Shown in pieces: positions 15,459-24,412 of a stretch of DNA of 60,838 nt. The notes under the pieces were generated by a model. It had not been told where the DNA came from. It saw only the letters and a program-made list of their open reading frames with translations, and did not search any database. The DNA lies in contig JAFURP010000008.1 of assembly GCA_017471785.1 (NCBI GenBank), positions 1 through 60,838 on the forward strand. The letters are read 5' to 3'. Every line of letters begins with the position of its first letter. The first letter of the stretch is position 1. The translations under genes and the position numbers were made by a program. Origin of the DNA: Clostridia bacterium (GTDB lineage: Bacteria > Bacillota > Clostridia > Christensenellales > Borkfalkiaceae).

Positions 15459-16031
15459 TTAATTTTTAGGTGTGCGACCCGCCGCCGATAAAATCGCCGC
15501 CGTCATCGCCGAATTGACCGAGCTCGCACCCGAGCCCTGTCCTGTGCCCGCTCCGCCGCCTTGCCTAAAAGAGGTTGACAGTTGCACGAAGCCGTTGCCC
15601 GTACCCGCCGCCTTTTTGTATTGAGGCGCGTCGGTGAGCACCTTGTCGAGCATTTGCTCGAACGTCGTTTTGTCGCCATTTCCGAGCTTTGCGAGCTCTT
15701 TCTTGGTCTTGTCATAGATGAAGTCAACAAAGTCCGCGCCTACTTTCTCGGACACTTTCGCAACCTCGTCCCTTTTTGCGTTCTCCGCCACAAGTGCGTC
15801 GTATTTGCCCTTGTAGTCATCGCGCTCCGCCGCGAGATCGCTGTACTCCTTGCTCGACGTTACCGCTACCGCCCGAGCCGCTTCGAGCTCTCTCGTGTGT
15901 TTGCCCGCGTCCACATATCCACCCTTTGCAAGGTTGACAAAGTTCGCGCCCGCCGCCTGTGCTTTCTCGGAAAACTGTTCAAAGGTCAAAGCCTCCGCGC
16001 CGAAAAGCCCCTTGATTTCTTCGTGTGCCAT
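15459..16031 (-). CDS. capsid scaffolding protein (GP20-like)
   Basis: 190 residues. A helical, coiled-coil-rich core (about 45-130: TRELEAARAVAVTSSKEY, LAAERDDYKGKYDALVAEN) is followed by a Gly- and Gln-rich C-terminal tail. These are the marks of phage scaffolding proteins placed before the major capsid gene. The start follows GAGGGAGGGAG. Scaffolds are used to assemble the procapsid and are then lost. Confidence 0.85.
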   Translation of the reverse strand: MAHEEIKGLFGAEALTFEQFSEKAQAAGANFVNLAKGGYVDAGKHTRELEAARAVAVTSSKEYSDLAAERDDYKGKYDALVAENAKRDEVAKVSEKVGADFVDFIYDKTKKELAKLGNGDKTTFEQMLDKVLTDAPQYKKAAGTGNGFVQLSTSFRQGGGAGTGQGSGASSVNSAMTAAILSAAGRTPKN

Positions 16032-16175
16032 TGTTTACTCCCTCCCTCATTGTTTAAGCGTCGCGAGGGTCGCGACAGTTTGCGTGTGATAATCGCCCAC
16101 CGCAAGCGTGTCCGTCGGATAAACGCCCCGACGTGGCGGTTTGCGCCGATAAACGCGCGACGCGTCGCATATCTC
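16032..16175 (-). other. spacer between minor head and scaffold genes
   Basis: 144 bases after the terminator at 16176-16194. Open frames exist on the - strand but have no start codon with a ribosome site, so none is called. No -35/-10 pair of quality was found, although expression of the capsid genes after a terminator would need either read-through or a promoter here. Confidence 0.3.
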
Positions 16176-16194
16176 AAAACGCCGAAAAACGGCG
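16176..16194 (-). terminator. rho-independent terminator after the minor head gene
   Basis: CGCCG (16180-16184), an A5 loop, CGGCG (16190-16194), then TTTTG on the - strand. It starts three bases after the minor-head stop codon. The stem is short, so it may be a partial terminator that tunes head protein ratios. Confidence 0.55.
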
Positions 16195-16197
16195 ATT

Positions 16198-17346
16198 TTA
16201 AGCCACTCTTTCGCGGGTGTAGTCCCTTTGCAAAATCGGGTTTTCTTTGAGAAAATCACGAATTTCCGCTTGTCTTTGCCGCACAAGCGCACCCGCCGCC
16301 TTTGCTTCCTTTGTCATACCCGCCGCCTCAAACACACCCGCCTCTTTCTTCGCGGCCCGTATTTGCCGTTCGTGATACCGTTGCTTTTGTCGGAGCTCGT
16401 AGAGCTTGTCGTTGTCTATCCCGAGCTGACTTTTTGCGGGGTCGCGGTCGAACGCACTCGGCGCGTCGGGGGTCGTCGGGAAAAAGTCGTGGTAGCAATT
16501 TATTCCCTTGATACCGTCCACCGAGCCATAACCGCAATCGTCCACCAAAGAGCCGAAGCCGCTCACGCGCTTCCCGAGCCAATACTTGCCGCCTTGCCAC
16601 TCCGCGTGGGAGGGTCTTGCTCCCGCGTGGGAGGTTGTTTGCACGAGCGAGCAACCGAGGGCGAGCAAGTTCATTTCTTGAATTTGTCCGCACACTTGCG
16701 AAACGGACGTGATGAGCGTCCGACGCGTTGCCGCTTCCACCGAGTAATGGATCTCCCTGCCGCTCCTGTCATACTCCACGACCGAGAGCCCCATTTGTGC
16801 GATTTCGTCCACCGCTTGACGCGTTGCCGCGTCGAACGATTGAGCCCCCGACACAATCGAAAGGTATGCCTTGTCGGTCGCCCTCGTGAACGCTTCGAGC
16901 GCGCTTTGCACGCAACTCGTGTTCGTGAGGTTTTGAATATCGAGGGCGCGGTTGATTGCCGCCGTCAAAGTCCTTTGCATAGCCGCCGCCGAAGCTGTTG
17001 CCCCGAGCGTCGCCCCGATCGGGTGTAACGGTGTAAACAGTCCCGCCGCCTCGTAGTTTTTGAGTATGCGGTTATCGTATGCGAGAGAGTTCGCCGCTGA
17101 CTGTGTGAACGCCGCCGCAACTTCCGCCTCCGTAAGTCCCGAATACTTCGCGACGATCTTCAAAAGGTCGCGGTGCAAGAGCCCGTATTGTGTTTGCTTC
17201 AAAGCAAGGAATTCCGCCGTGCCCGTTACGCGTCCGTATTGCCTCACGTAGTAGGCGACCCGCGCGAGCATTTCGTTCTCGATCTCGCTCATCAAGTCCG
17301 TCATACGCCTCGGGAGCTCGGAGCTCAAATAGAGCGGTGAAAGCAT
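16198..17346 (-). CDS. phage minor capsid (minor head) protein
   Basis: 382 residues from the ATG at 17346, which overlaps the portal stop; a GTG at 17355 is also possible. It matches the phage minor capsid 2 family: QTQYGLLHRDLLKIVAKYSG, ATDKAYLSIVSGAQSFD, SHAGARPSHAEWQGGKYW and GINCYHDFFP. The HxGARPSHxxWQG segment is the most diagnostic. It sits inside the procapsid near the portal and may be ejected with DNA. A C-terminal Lys/Arg-rich helix (about 335-382) completes it. Confidence 0.9.
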   Translation of the reverse strand: MLSPLYLSSELPRRMTDLMSEIENEMLARVAYYVRQYGRVTGTAEFLALKQTQYGLLHRDLLKIVAKYSGLTEAEVAAAFTQSAANSLAYDNRILKNYEAAGLFTPLHPIGATLGATASAAAMQRTLTAAINRALDIQNLTNTSCVQSALEAFTRATDKAYLSIVSGAQSFDAATRQAVDEIAQMGLSVVEYDRSGREIHYSVEAATRRTLITSVSQVCGQIQEMNLLALGCSLVQTTSHAGARPSHAEWQGGKYWLGKRVSGFGSLVDDCGYGSVDGIKGINCYHDFFPTTPDAPSAFDRDPAKSQLGIDNDKLYELRQKQRYHERQIRAAKKEAGVFEAAGMTKEAKAAGALVRQRQAEIRDFLKENPILQRDYTRERVA

Positions 17347-17347
17347 A

Positions 17348-18811
17348 TCAACCACCTACCCCGAAACGGTGAGCAAACTCGTCATCGAGAGAGGGACGCG
17401 CCGCCTTTTGGTCGGCTTCCCACTTCTTCGCCTGTTCCTCCGTTTCGCCGTACCACTTGACGCGATATTCCCACTTTGCCATGAGCCCCGCCGCCACGTC
17501 TTGACGGTCGCGCTCGCGCTCGGCGGTTTTGTCCTCGATTATACTGTCGTCGAATTGCACCTTGACCGTCGCGTCCTGCTTCACCGTTGCGCCCGCGAAC
17601 GTGCTCGCCGCGTATATAATCGTGTCAACGAGCCCACGGAGAGCCGCTTCAATAATGATCTCGTGTTTCTTGACGTTTCTAAACATAGCCGAATTTTCGG
17701 AGATGACTTGCGTCGCCGTGGTGATACCGCTCGCGTCGTACTTGTAGCGATTTTCCCCGAGCCCGACACGGGTCGAGAGGAAGTTGAGGGCTTCGTTCAT
17801 ACCGCTCACAAACGCCTCGGCGCGAAGCTCGCCCGTGCTCTCCTGCACATACGGCTTGTCGTCGCTTCCGATTGCCGCGCCTTTCGGGAATTGATAGAAA
17901 ACAATATCATTCTCGTCAAAGGTCGCACGCGTGTCGCCGTCCCCGCTGATCGTCATCGCCTCCGCGCTTGCATAGACGCGCTTGCGTCCGTACTGATACT
18001 CGACGCCGAAAGTGTCGAACACGATGTCCGTCGTTTCAAGCTGATCAAGTGCGTTTGCGTATATGGAAATGCCGAGAGGGCTGTCGGGCGCGATATTGTT
18101 CGCCACGTTCGGGCGGATAATATGAAACCATTTCCTCGGGCTTTTCGTCTTGAATACGTAGCCCGCGTCCTCGTCAATGTCAATGCTCCCGCTCGTGTTT
18201 TCCGTTCCTACGAGGTTGTGGATTTCGTAGTTTCCGTCGTCGCCGATCAAGTGCATTGAAATATACACCTTTTTCCCGTGCTTCGTTACGAAGCCGCACT
18301 CGGTTATATCCTCGTCGTCCACCGTGAACGGATAGCACCGCGTCCCGCTGACAAACTCGACGCAAACCGCCGCCTTTCCGTCGCTCACGACTTCGCCCGT
18401 TTCCTTGTTGACGTTGAGATTATCAACGCGAGCGATGAACGCGCCAAGCCCGAGGGCAAACGCCTTTTCGACGCCTTGATTTCCTTTCGTGCGAAATTTC
18501 GACCTCGTGAGGACGTCGTCCACGACCGCTTGCGTTTTGTCGTCGTCGATGATGATCGTCGTCTTTTCATTGAGGAGCAAGCTCGCCCAATCTTCGCACA
18601 CCGTTTTCGCCATACCCGCCGAGCGACGACGTTGCGTAACGTGTTTGACGCCGTTGTAAACCTTGTAGTAGTGGAATTTTCGGACGTTGCCGCGATACCA
18701 CGAAAGCCACAAATTGATATAAGAACGGTAAGTGTCGCGGGAAAGTTCCCCGACCTTGCCCGCAAGCAAGTCCGTCTTGTTATACTTTGCAAAAATCTCC
18801 GTCAATTTCAT
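17348..18811 (-). CDS. portal protein (SPP1 gp6-like)
   Basis: 487 residues, the usual portal length. It contains YINLWLSWYRGNVRKFH near the N-terminus, then KTVCEDWASLLLNEK, and NALDQLETTDIVFDTFGVEY in the stem region. It forms the dodecameric ring through which DNA is packaged. It lies between TerL and the minor head gene, the standard order. Confidence 0.92.
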   Translation of the reverse strand: MKLTEIFAKYNKTDLLAGKVGELSRDTYRSYINLWLSWYRGNVRKFHYYKVYNGVKHVTQRRRSAGMAKTVCEDWASLLLNEKTTIIIDDDKTQAVVDDVLTRSKFRTKGNQGVEKAFALGLGAFIARVDNLNVNKETGEVVSDGKAAVCVEFVSGTRCYPFTVDDEDITECGFVTKHGKKVYISMHLIGDDGNYEIHNLVGTENTSGSIDIDEDAGYVFKTKSPRKWFHIIRPNVANNIAPDSPLGISIYANALDQLETTDIVFDTFGVEYQYGRKRVYASAEAMTISGDGDTRATFDENDIVFYQFPKGAAIGSDDKPYVQESTGELRAEAFVSGMNEALNFLSTRVGLGENRYKYDASGITTATQVISENSAMFRNVKKHEIIIEAALRGLVDTIIYAASTFAGATVKQDATVKVQFDDSIIEDKTAERERDRQDVAAGLMAKWEYRVKWYGETEEQAKKWEADQKAARPSLDDEFAHRFGVGG

Positions 18812-18825
18812 TGTGTACCTATCCT

Positions 18826-20061
18826 TTACGCGAGCAAGTATTTCCCGACGGGCTCGATCGCGTATTCCAAGCCGTCGAGCGTGTCAATGTCGCTCGTCCC
18901 GTCGTCGAGCCTCTCGTCCTCCCACTTTTTCGGGTTGTAAACCGCCTCGCATAATGCCGCCTCGACGTGAGGACAGCCCCGCAAAATGTGGAAACGCCCG
19001 AGCCCGAGCAATCTATTGACTAAACGAATACGGTCGTTTATGGGGCTTTTCAACGCGTTCCCCACGGTGCAAGCCGCCGCCCGTTTCTTCGCTGTTTGAT
19101 ATATTCCCGCGATAAGCGTTTGTTCCGCGCTGTCGCAATATACCCGCATACTTTTCCCGAAGCGTTTATACAGCCCGTCAATGAAGTCGCAAAACTCGTT
19201 TTCGAGCCTGTTCGGGGTGATTATGCCCGTTATTTTATGCGCCGCGAGAACGATCACCTTTCCGAAAGCGGGGGTAAAACCCACCGCGACGAACGTGCTC
19301 GCCGACTTGTTTCCGCCAAAGTCCACGCCGACGTTGATGAGTTGCAACGGCGGGCAAATATCCAAATAAAACCGCGCGGGGTTTTCCGTAAACGTCGGAT
19401 AGCAACCGCCCTCCGCCGCACACCAACGCCCCAAAATATAACGCTGATAATCTACCGTTCCTTGATACTCCGCGCAAAGATTTTTGACAAACTCGGGCGA
19501 GAGTGTGGGGTTGTCGAATATCGTGTACGTTTGATTGTATATATCGAGGGCGGGGTTGTCTATAAACTTTTTCAACCAATGCCCGGGGGCTTTCGGGTTG
19601 TATGTCCCGTCAAAACGGGAATACGAGCAATCAAGTCGCGACTTTAAGAGGTCAAATACCTCTTTACTCCACTCCGCCACCTCGTCGCCGTACACATATT
19701 TGAACGACGCGCCGCGGAGCTTCGATTGCTGACTGACTTTTTCCGCGCCGAGGCAATAAACCTCCTCGCCGAACAGTCGGCACGTGTTGTCGCTTGATAT
19801 TTCCCCGACGAGTTGCGGCGTCCATAGCTCGCGCATAGGTTTCAAAAGGTTGCGTTCTATCGTTGAGCGCGTAACGCCGAGGATAAGCGAAAGCCCGGGC
19901 TTATTTGTTCGCTCGCGGATATTGTAGGGAATTGTGAACGCTCGGTCGAGATAGGTTTTCCCGCTTCGCGTCGCCCCGCCTTTGAAGTTCCAACGCGCAC
20001 CCGCGTCGTTTATGTACTCGCGCTGTTTCTCGGTAAACTCAAACGCCGCCACCGTCGCCAC
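18826..20061 (-). CDS. terL: terminase large subunit
   Basis: 411 residues, GTG start at 20061 or 20052, overlapping the small subunit by 23 bases. It is the ATP-driven DNA packaging motor and nuclease. Walker A is GGATRSGKTY (about 28-37). The Walker B-like YGDEVAEW follows, and nuclease acidic residues lie in GVDFGGNKSAST and YCDSAEQ. It fits the PBSX-type TerL family. Confidence 0.93.
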   Translation of the reverse strand: MATVAAFEFTEKQREYINDAGARWNFKGGATRSGKTYLDRAFTIPYNIRERTNKPGLSLILGVTRSTIERNLLKPMRELWTPQLVGEISSDNTCRLFGEEVYCLGAEKVSQQSKLRGASFKYVYGDEVAEWSKEVFDLLKSRLDCSYSRFDGTYNPKAPGHWLKKFIDNPALDIYNQTYTIFDNPTLSPEFVKNLCAEYQGTVDYQRYILGRWCAAEGGCYPTFTENPARFYLDICPPLQLINVGVDFGGNKSASTFVAVGFTPAFGKVIVLAAHKITGIITPNRLENEFCDFIDGLYKRFGKSMRVYCDSAEQTLIAGIYQTAKKRAAACTVGNALKSPINDRIRLVNRLLGLGRFHILRGCPHVEAALCEAVYNPKKWEDERLDDGTSDIDTLDGLEYAIEPVGKYLLA

Positions 20062-20467
20062 CGTCGCTTATCTCGGGGGAGGGTTTTGAAAGATTTTCTT
20101 TCACACCTTTCAATATCGCGTCGAGCTTGTCGAGCTGTTCCGTGTCCGCCGCGACGTCTATGCGATCGCGTTGCCCGAGGTATTGTTTTCCGAGCCATAT
20201 CGCCATTGTCGCATTGTGCTCCGCGAGGGCGTGTTGCTTCCTGCGTAACGATACCCGACCCGCCGCCGAATACTTTTTATAGACGGTTTCAAAACTCTCC
20301 CCGTCGTAGTTTTCTTTCACCCACCGCCACAAGGTAACCTCGGCGCAATCGAAAAAGCCCGCAATTTCTTCCCTCGTGCATTGCATTTTACAAAGTTTTA
20401 CAAACGCGTCGCGCGTTATCTTTGCTTTCGGTCGCCCGTTCGGGTTATTCGTTGTTTTCCGTGCCAT
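20039..20467 (-). CDS. terS: terminase small subunit
   Basis: 142 residues. It opens MARKTTNNPNGRPKAKIT and has a helix-turn-helix (CTREEIAGFFDCAEVTLWRW) that would bind the packaging site, then a helical oligomerisation part. The RKQHALAEHNATMAIWLGKQ and QRD pieces are typical of small terminases. The start overlaps the end of the methyltransferase gene. Confidence 0.85.
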   Translation of the reverse strand: MARKTTNNPNGRPKAKITRDAFVKLCKMQCTREEIAGFFDCAEVTLWRWVKENYDGESFETVYKKYSAAGRVSLRRKQHALAEHNATMAIWLGKQYLGQRDRIDVAADTEQLDKLDAILKGVKENLSKPSPEISDGGDGGGV

Positions 20468-21989
20468 ACTTCACCGCCTTTTCACCCGTCAACGCTTCCC
20501 AACGCTTCACGATGACGTCGCAATATTTCGGCGAGAGTTCCACCATACGACAAGCGCGCCCTGTTTCTTCGCACGCGATAAGCGTCGAGCCGCTTCCTCC
20601 GAATACGTCGAGGACGATTTCGCCCGCTCTCGTGCTTGATTTTATGCCGCGAGCACAAAGCGCGATCGGCTTCGGCGTTGCGTGCCCCCCCGTGTGCTCT
20701 CTTTCTTCGAGGCTCGTGCGAGGGAAGTGCCACACGTTGTTCATATTGTCGTGAGTGTTGTCGAAGTAGGCGCGGGTTGCGTAATATTGACGCTTGATTT
20801 CCTCGTATTCCGCCTTTATCTCCTCATACTCTCGCTTGATCTTGCCATATTCGACGCCGAAAGCGTTGATCCCGTGCGCCTTGCAATAGTCTTGAAGTTT
20901 CGCATACCCCTCGGCGTTCGGAAACTCAAACTGCGAGCGCGCCCAATAGTGAGTACACCGCGTGCTGTCGATTTCCGTGAGTTGCTTCGTCGTCAACCCG
21001 CTTTTTTTCTTCTCGTCCTCGAAAAATTTGCGGATAGGCTCAAAGCCCTCGTAATAGTTGTCGGCGTTATCGTTGAAGCCCTGCACGCCTTTCATCACAA
21101 AGAGGCATTTTTCGTCCGCGATCGGATACATACGCCACGACTTCTCGGTTTGCCCTTGCCCGTGCGCTTTGTCCCACGTGATAAGGTTGCGAAACGTGAG
21201 CTCTTGCGCCTGTATCATCGGTTTGAGTATTTCGCCGTATATATCCATAAGCGGCTCGTCCGTTCCCCAACAATACCAAGAGCCGACGCCTTTGAGGTAT
21301 TTGAACGAGAGCGCGATCCACTTGCGGTTGAACGCGAGGAGGTCGTCCGCGTTGAGGTTGTCGTTGAGTACGCCCGCCGCCTCTTTCTTCATACCGTAGG
21401 GCGGGTCGGTGAAAACGAGATCGGCGACTTCGCCGTTCATCAATTTTTCAAGCGTTGCCGCGTCCGTGCTGTCGCCGCATATAAGGCGATGAGCCCCGAG
21501 CTTCCAAACGTCGCCGAGCTGTGTCGTCGGTTTTTCGGGTGCGTCGGGTATGTCGCCCTCTACGTAGTCCGCACCGTCATCGTCGTCGAGATCGTCGAGC
21601 TCCCAATCGAGCTCCGCAAAATCAAGATCGTCCGCGAGGTCGGTTTCGTCGAGTTCGTCGCGTAAGAGCTCATCGTCCCACTCCGCGAGCTCCCCGATTT
21701 TGTTGTCGAGGAGGCGATACCGACGCTTTTGCTTTTCCGTGAGCCCCGCTTTCCGAACGCAATCGCACTCCGACCATTTGAGCCGCTTCAATGCTTTGAG
21801 GCGGGTGTGCCCCGCGAGGATCACGTTGTTTTCGTCGATGACGATCGGCGCGCAATACCCGCACTTGTCGATAGATTTCACGAGCGTCGCAACCGCGGCG
21901 TCGTTCTTTCTCGGGTTTTTCTCGTAGGGTATGATCTCCGAGAGCTTCAAACGCACCCGATCAAAATCTTTTTTTTCGTCCTTTGCCAT
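20445..21989 (-). CDS. ParB-domain N6-adenine DNA methyltransferase
   Basis: 514 residues from the ATG at 21989 behind GGGAGG. A ParB/sulfiredoxin-like N-terminal domain (about 10-90, with ILAGHTRLKAL) is joined to a beta-class methyltransferase: DPPYGM (195-200) comes before DVFGGSGST near the C-terminus. DPPY points to N6-adenine. An acidic linker and a repeated heptad-like helix (EYEEIKAEYEEIKRQY) lie between. It is the first gene of the late operon, before terS, as in many Bacillota phages. No cognate nuclease is present. Likely roles are protection from host restriction or marking of packaged DNA. Confidence 0.88.
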   Translation of the reverse strand: MAKDEKKDFDRVRLKLSEIIPYEKNPRKNDAAVATLVKSIDKCGYCAPIVIDENNVILAGHTRLKALKRLKWSECDCVRKAGLTEKQKRRYRLLDNKIGELAEWDDELLRDELDETDLADDLDFAELDWELDDLDDDDGADYVEGDIPDAPEKPTTQLGDVWKLGAHRLICGDSTDAATLEKLMNGEVADLVFTDPPYGMKKEAAGVLNDNLNADDLLAFNRKWIALSFKYLKGVGSWYCWGTDEPLMDIYGEILKPMIQAQELTFRNLITWDKAHGQGQTEKSWRMYPIADEKCLFVMKGVQGFNDNADNYYEGFEPIRKFFEDEKKKSGLTTKQLTEIDSTRCTHYWARSQFEFPNAEGYAKLQDYCKAHGINAFGVEYGKIKREYEEIKAEYEEIKRQYYATRAYFDNTHDNMNNVWHFPRTSLEEREHTGGHATPKPIALCARGIKSSTRAGEIVLDVFGGSGSTLIACEETGRACRMVELSPKYCDVIVKRWEALTGEKAVKYGTENNE

Positions 21990-22119
21990 AATTTCCTCCC
22001 GTGTTTTCCTCCTCCACCAAAAGAGCGCGGGCGCAAAACGGTCGAGTAAAGAGCCGCGCGCTCCCAAAGGAGGAAACTTGCCGTCGTGGGGATATGCCGA
22101 CCCCCGACTGCTACAACCA

Positions 22120-22164
22120 ATTATAAACGAAAAAAACACGAAAAAAGTCCGATAAAATCGGACT
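22120..22164 (-). promoter_or_regulatory. candidate late-operon control region (TATAAT after a terminator)
   Basis: On the - strand a TATAAT box (22120-22125) follows the terminator at 22141-22164. No good -35 is seen at 17 bases, as expected for a late promoter that needs an activator. The regulator-like gene at 22257-22619 lies just upstream. Inference only. Confidence 0.35.
22141..22164 (-). terminator. rho-independent terminator closing the early operon
   Basis: AGTCCGAT (22146-22153), loop AAA, ATCGGACT (22157-22164), then TTTTTT on the - strand. It separates the early genes from the late operon that starts with the methyltransferase and terminase. Confidence 0.8.
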
Positions 22165-22256
22165 GCAGTCTTATCTTTTCGGACTATTGCCATTTTAAGC
22201 GAGAAAAACGGGGCAAAACGCGTTGATACGTTTCACCCCGACCAAATTCCCGACCG

Positions 22257-22619
22257 TCAAATAAAGGCGATTTCTCGCGCGATTTTCTCGGCGATTTCAA
22301 TGACGTCGCGCCGCCACTCGAACACCGTCGAGCGGGAGATCGGCAAAGTGTGGATAACACTCAACGCACCGACACGGCGGAAAAAGTAAAGCTCGACGAA
22401 TTTTCCCTTGTATTCGTCCACGCGATTGAAGTGCTTGCGTACTTCCTCCGAAAGAAGCACAGCCCGAGCAATTTGCTCGCCGCCCATATATTCGAGCTCT
22501 CCGCTCTCGTTGTTTATGTAAATACCGCGCGCCCGTTGCGCCTCGTCCCGTGCAATCTTTTTGAACGTCTTATAGCTGTATAACGCGTTCAACACTTTCG
22601 CCTGTTCTCTCTCCGTCAT
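22257..22619 (-). CDS. late transcription regulator, ArpU/RinA-like
   Basis: 120 residues. The C-terminal half (FVELYFFRRVGALSVIHTL then PISRSTVFEWRRDVIEIAEK) reads like the sigma-region-4-type helix-turn-helix of ArpU/RinA late activators. Such genes lie immediately before the packaging operon, as here. It would turn on the late genes past the terminator at 22141-22164. Function is inferred from fold pattern and position. Confidence 0.65.
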   Translation of the reverse strand: MTEREQAKVLNALYSYKTFKKIARDEAQRARGIYINNESGELEYMGGEQIARAVLLSEEVRKHFNRVDEYKGKFVELYFFRRVGALSVIHTLPISRSTVFEWRRDVIEIAEKIAREIAFI

Positions 22620-22726
22620 CTTCGTCGCCCTTGCTGTCTTTTTGCGGTAGTCCCTTTTACGGGAAAAGGCGTCGAGCCCTCAAAGGGTCGCGCCTGTCCG
22701 TGCTCCGCTCACGCTTTCGCTCGGTT

Positions 22727-22900
22727 TTAATCTTCCTCTCGCCAATACTCAAAATACGGCTTTGAGCTTCTTTTCCCGTCCTGCTTGACTTTCCCGACCT
22801 TTACGGCAAAGCCCTCGGATATAAACATTTTTGCAAATTCTTCGCACGCTTTCACGCTCGAAAGATACACGCGCGTCCGCCCTTTTTTGACTTCGCTCAT
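22727..22900 (-). CDS. small basic phage protein
   Basis: 57 residues, MSEVKKGRTRVYLSSVKACE to YFEYWREED. The ATG overlaps the TGA of the Cys-rich gene before it (ATGA), and GGAGG lies upstream, so the start is firm. It has an alpha/beta pattern with no known motif. The next 107 bases towards the late regulator hold only weak stems. Confidence 0.6.
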   Translation of the reverse strand: MSEVKKGRTRVYLSSVKACEEFAKMFISEGFAVKVGKVKQDGKRSSKPYFEYWREED

Positions 22901-23133
22901 TTTCTCCGTTTACCTCCTCCTGTTTCTTCTTTGCAACGCAAGCCCTCGGACGTGCACACGAAGCACTTGCGCGTGTCGCCGTTGACGTCGTTGCGGTCGC
23001 GACAGCGGATCTCTACCCCGTGGGGCGTTTTGTGCATAACTCGCTTTTTGCAATTATCGCACCTGTTCGCGAGAGGGCACGGCTTCGCGTAGTTCTCGCA
23101 TATTCTTTGCTGTTTTTTGTTATTCTTTCCCAT
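22897..23133 (-). CDS. Cys-rich zinc-finger-like protein
   Basis: 78 residues from the ATG at 23133. Cysteines fall in pairs (CENYAKPC, CDNCKK) and later singles (CRDR, CFVC, C near the end), with a Lys-rich C-terminus, consistent with two zinc sites. It belongs to a run of small Cys-rich phage genes. Function unknown; nucleic-acid binding is plausible. Confidence 0.6.
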   Translation of the reverse strand: MGKNNKKQQRICENYAKPCPLANRCDNCKKRVMHKTPHGVEIRCRDRNDVNGDTRKCFVCTSEGLRCKEETGGGKRRK

Positions 23134-23147
23134 TGTCTTATACTCCG

Positions 23148-23453
23148 TTAATTTTTGCGATCTTCGTCGCCATAACGCGGAGGAGGGGGAATCTCCCGCC
23201 GCGTATTTTTGAATTTTCGGGCGCGCCCTTTTTCGGGGTGTCCCGTTTTTGCCCGTCGGTGTCCCGCCCGAGGGGGGTCGGTGTCCCATTTTTCAAGCCG
23301 ATCGTCCTCGCCTTTCGGCGGGTCGTTTCGATTTTCGGGGCTTTCGTTTCGATTTTCAAGCCGATCGTCCTCGCGACTTGCTACCACAAGCGCGCAATAG
23401 AGGGGAAACACGACGCACGCGCCGAGCGCGAGCAAGATGATGAATACCGTCAT
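23148..23453 (-). CDS. small membrane protein with charged tail
   Basis: 101 residues. An N-terminal membrane helix (about 3-24, VFIILLALGACVVFPLYCAL) is followed by a very hydrophilic Arg/Asp/Glu/Pro-rich tail with repeated DDRLEN/DDRLEK units. The ATG overlaps the stop of the frame-corrected methyltransferase gene (23450). Function unknown. Confidence 0.5.
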   Translation of the reverse strand: MTVFIILLALGACVVFPLYCALVVASREDDRLENRNESPENRNDPPKGEDDRLEKWDTDPPRAGHRRAKTGHPEKGRARKFKNTRREIPPPPRYGDEDRKN

Positions 23454-23994
23454 ATCTCATCACCCCACGCGTCCCAACCGTCCGCGGTGGTGCGGGCAAA
23501 GAGCTCCAAAGCGCACCCCCCCCCGTAAGCCTCATTATACGGTCGCGCACCTCGGGCGGCTTTTCGCTGTGCCGACGAACTTCCGCCTCAACGATTTGAC
23601 GGACGTCGTGCGCCTTTACGATTTCTTTCGCTTTCGTCTTTTTGCTGATACCGAGCAAACACACCTCGGCGTTTGCCCTTGTGTACTGCCCCATACCGAC
23701 GAAGTTCCCGCCGCTTTTGTACTTCTTGACCCACACGAACGCCGCCGTCTTGTATGTAAAGCCCCAAGCGCGCATGACGTCGAAAGCCTCGGTAATGTTC
23801 GGAAACGTCGCCCACATAAAAAGAAGCGCATCGTCCTCGCAAAGCTCCCGCACGGGAAGCGCGGCGATTTCCTCCGTTTTCATCGTTTTATAATGCTTTT
23901 TAGCCGCTCCACGACCGCCTTGCTTGTATTCCCACGGAGGGTCGGCGTAAATGATTTTATACCGCTTTGACGCGTTGAAAATATCTATTTTCAC
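23450..23994 (-). CDS. MT-A70-family adenine methyltransferase, frameshifted at a G9 tract
   Basis: GTG start at 23994 behind GGAGG. Residues 10-15 begin YKIIYADPPWEYK, the DPPW catalytic motif, then FMWATFPNI and FVWVKKYKSG. At 23516-23524 the coding strand has nine Gs. As sequenced the frame then drifts into unrelated sequence ending at 23356. With one extra G the gene would read CALELFARTTADGWDAWGDE and stop at 23450, overlapping the next ATG and giving the normal 181-residue protein. It is therefore a phase-variable, slippage-read or miscounted tract. Product: N6-methyladenine in DNA. Confidence 0.8.
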
Positions 23995-23995
23995 G

Positions 23996-24412
23996 CTACA
24001 CCTCCCCGCGCAAGGACGCGAGCCGCCGCGTCGCTTCTTCTTCGCTTCCGAATACGTAAACCCCGAATAAGTCCTCGGTGAAAAACTCACTTTCGTCCCC
24101 GTCCGCGACCAAATAGGAGATTTGCACACTCCCCGCCGTGTTGATATGCACCGAAACGCTGACGATCTTCATCGGCTTGAAGCTGTGCATACCCGTCAAC
24201 TTGTAAACCGTCGAGCCCACCTTGTACTTCAAGCGCACAATTCTCCGCTCGTTTTCCGCTTCTTGATATTCCGCAAGGCGGTCGATCGGCTTGCCTGTGT
24301 AGCCCGTTGTGTCGCCGCTATGGAATTTTATGCCGTTTTCCTCCGAATACGGGAGCAACCACGCCCCGTCCTGTGTCTTTGTGATTTTCAATTTTTTGAC
24401 GAGCTCACTCAT
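23996..24412 (-). CDS. phage protein of unknown function
   Basis: 138 residues. It starts MSELVKKLKITKTQDGAW, followed by YKVGSTVYKLTGMHSFKPMK and a C-terminal helical FGSEEEATRRLASLRGEV. The middle is beta-rich, like small phage SH3-type barrels (VGSTVYxL). The start overlaps the stop of the 32-residue gene at 24405, and the stop lies two bases before the methyltransferase start. It is a widespread kind of early-region phage protein with no assigned role. Confidence 0.7.
   Translation of the reverse strand: MSELVKKLKITKTQDGAWLLPYSEENGIKFHSGDTTGYTGKPIDRLAEYQEAENERRIVRLKYKVGSTVYKLTGMHSFKPMKIVSVSVHINTAGSVQISYLVADGDESEFFTEDLFGVYVFGSEEEATRRLASLRGEV

Noticed and set aside
16047..16292. possible small gene before the scaffold gene
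   Set aside because: The frame has its ATG only inside the minor head gene and no ribosome site in the spacer.
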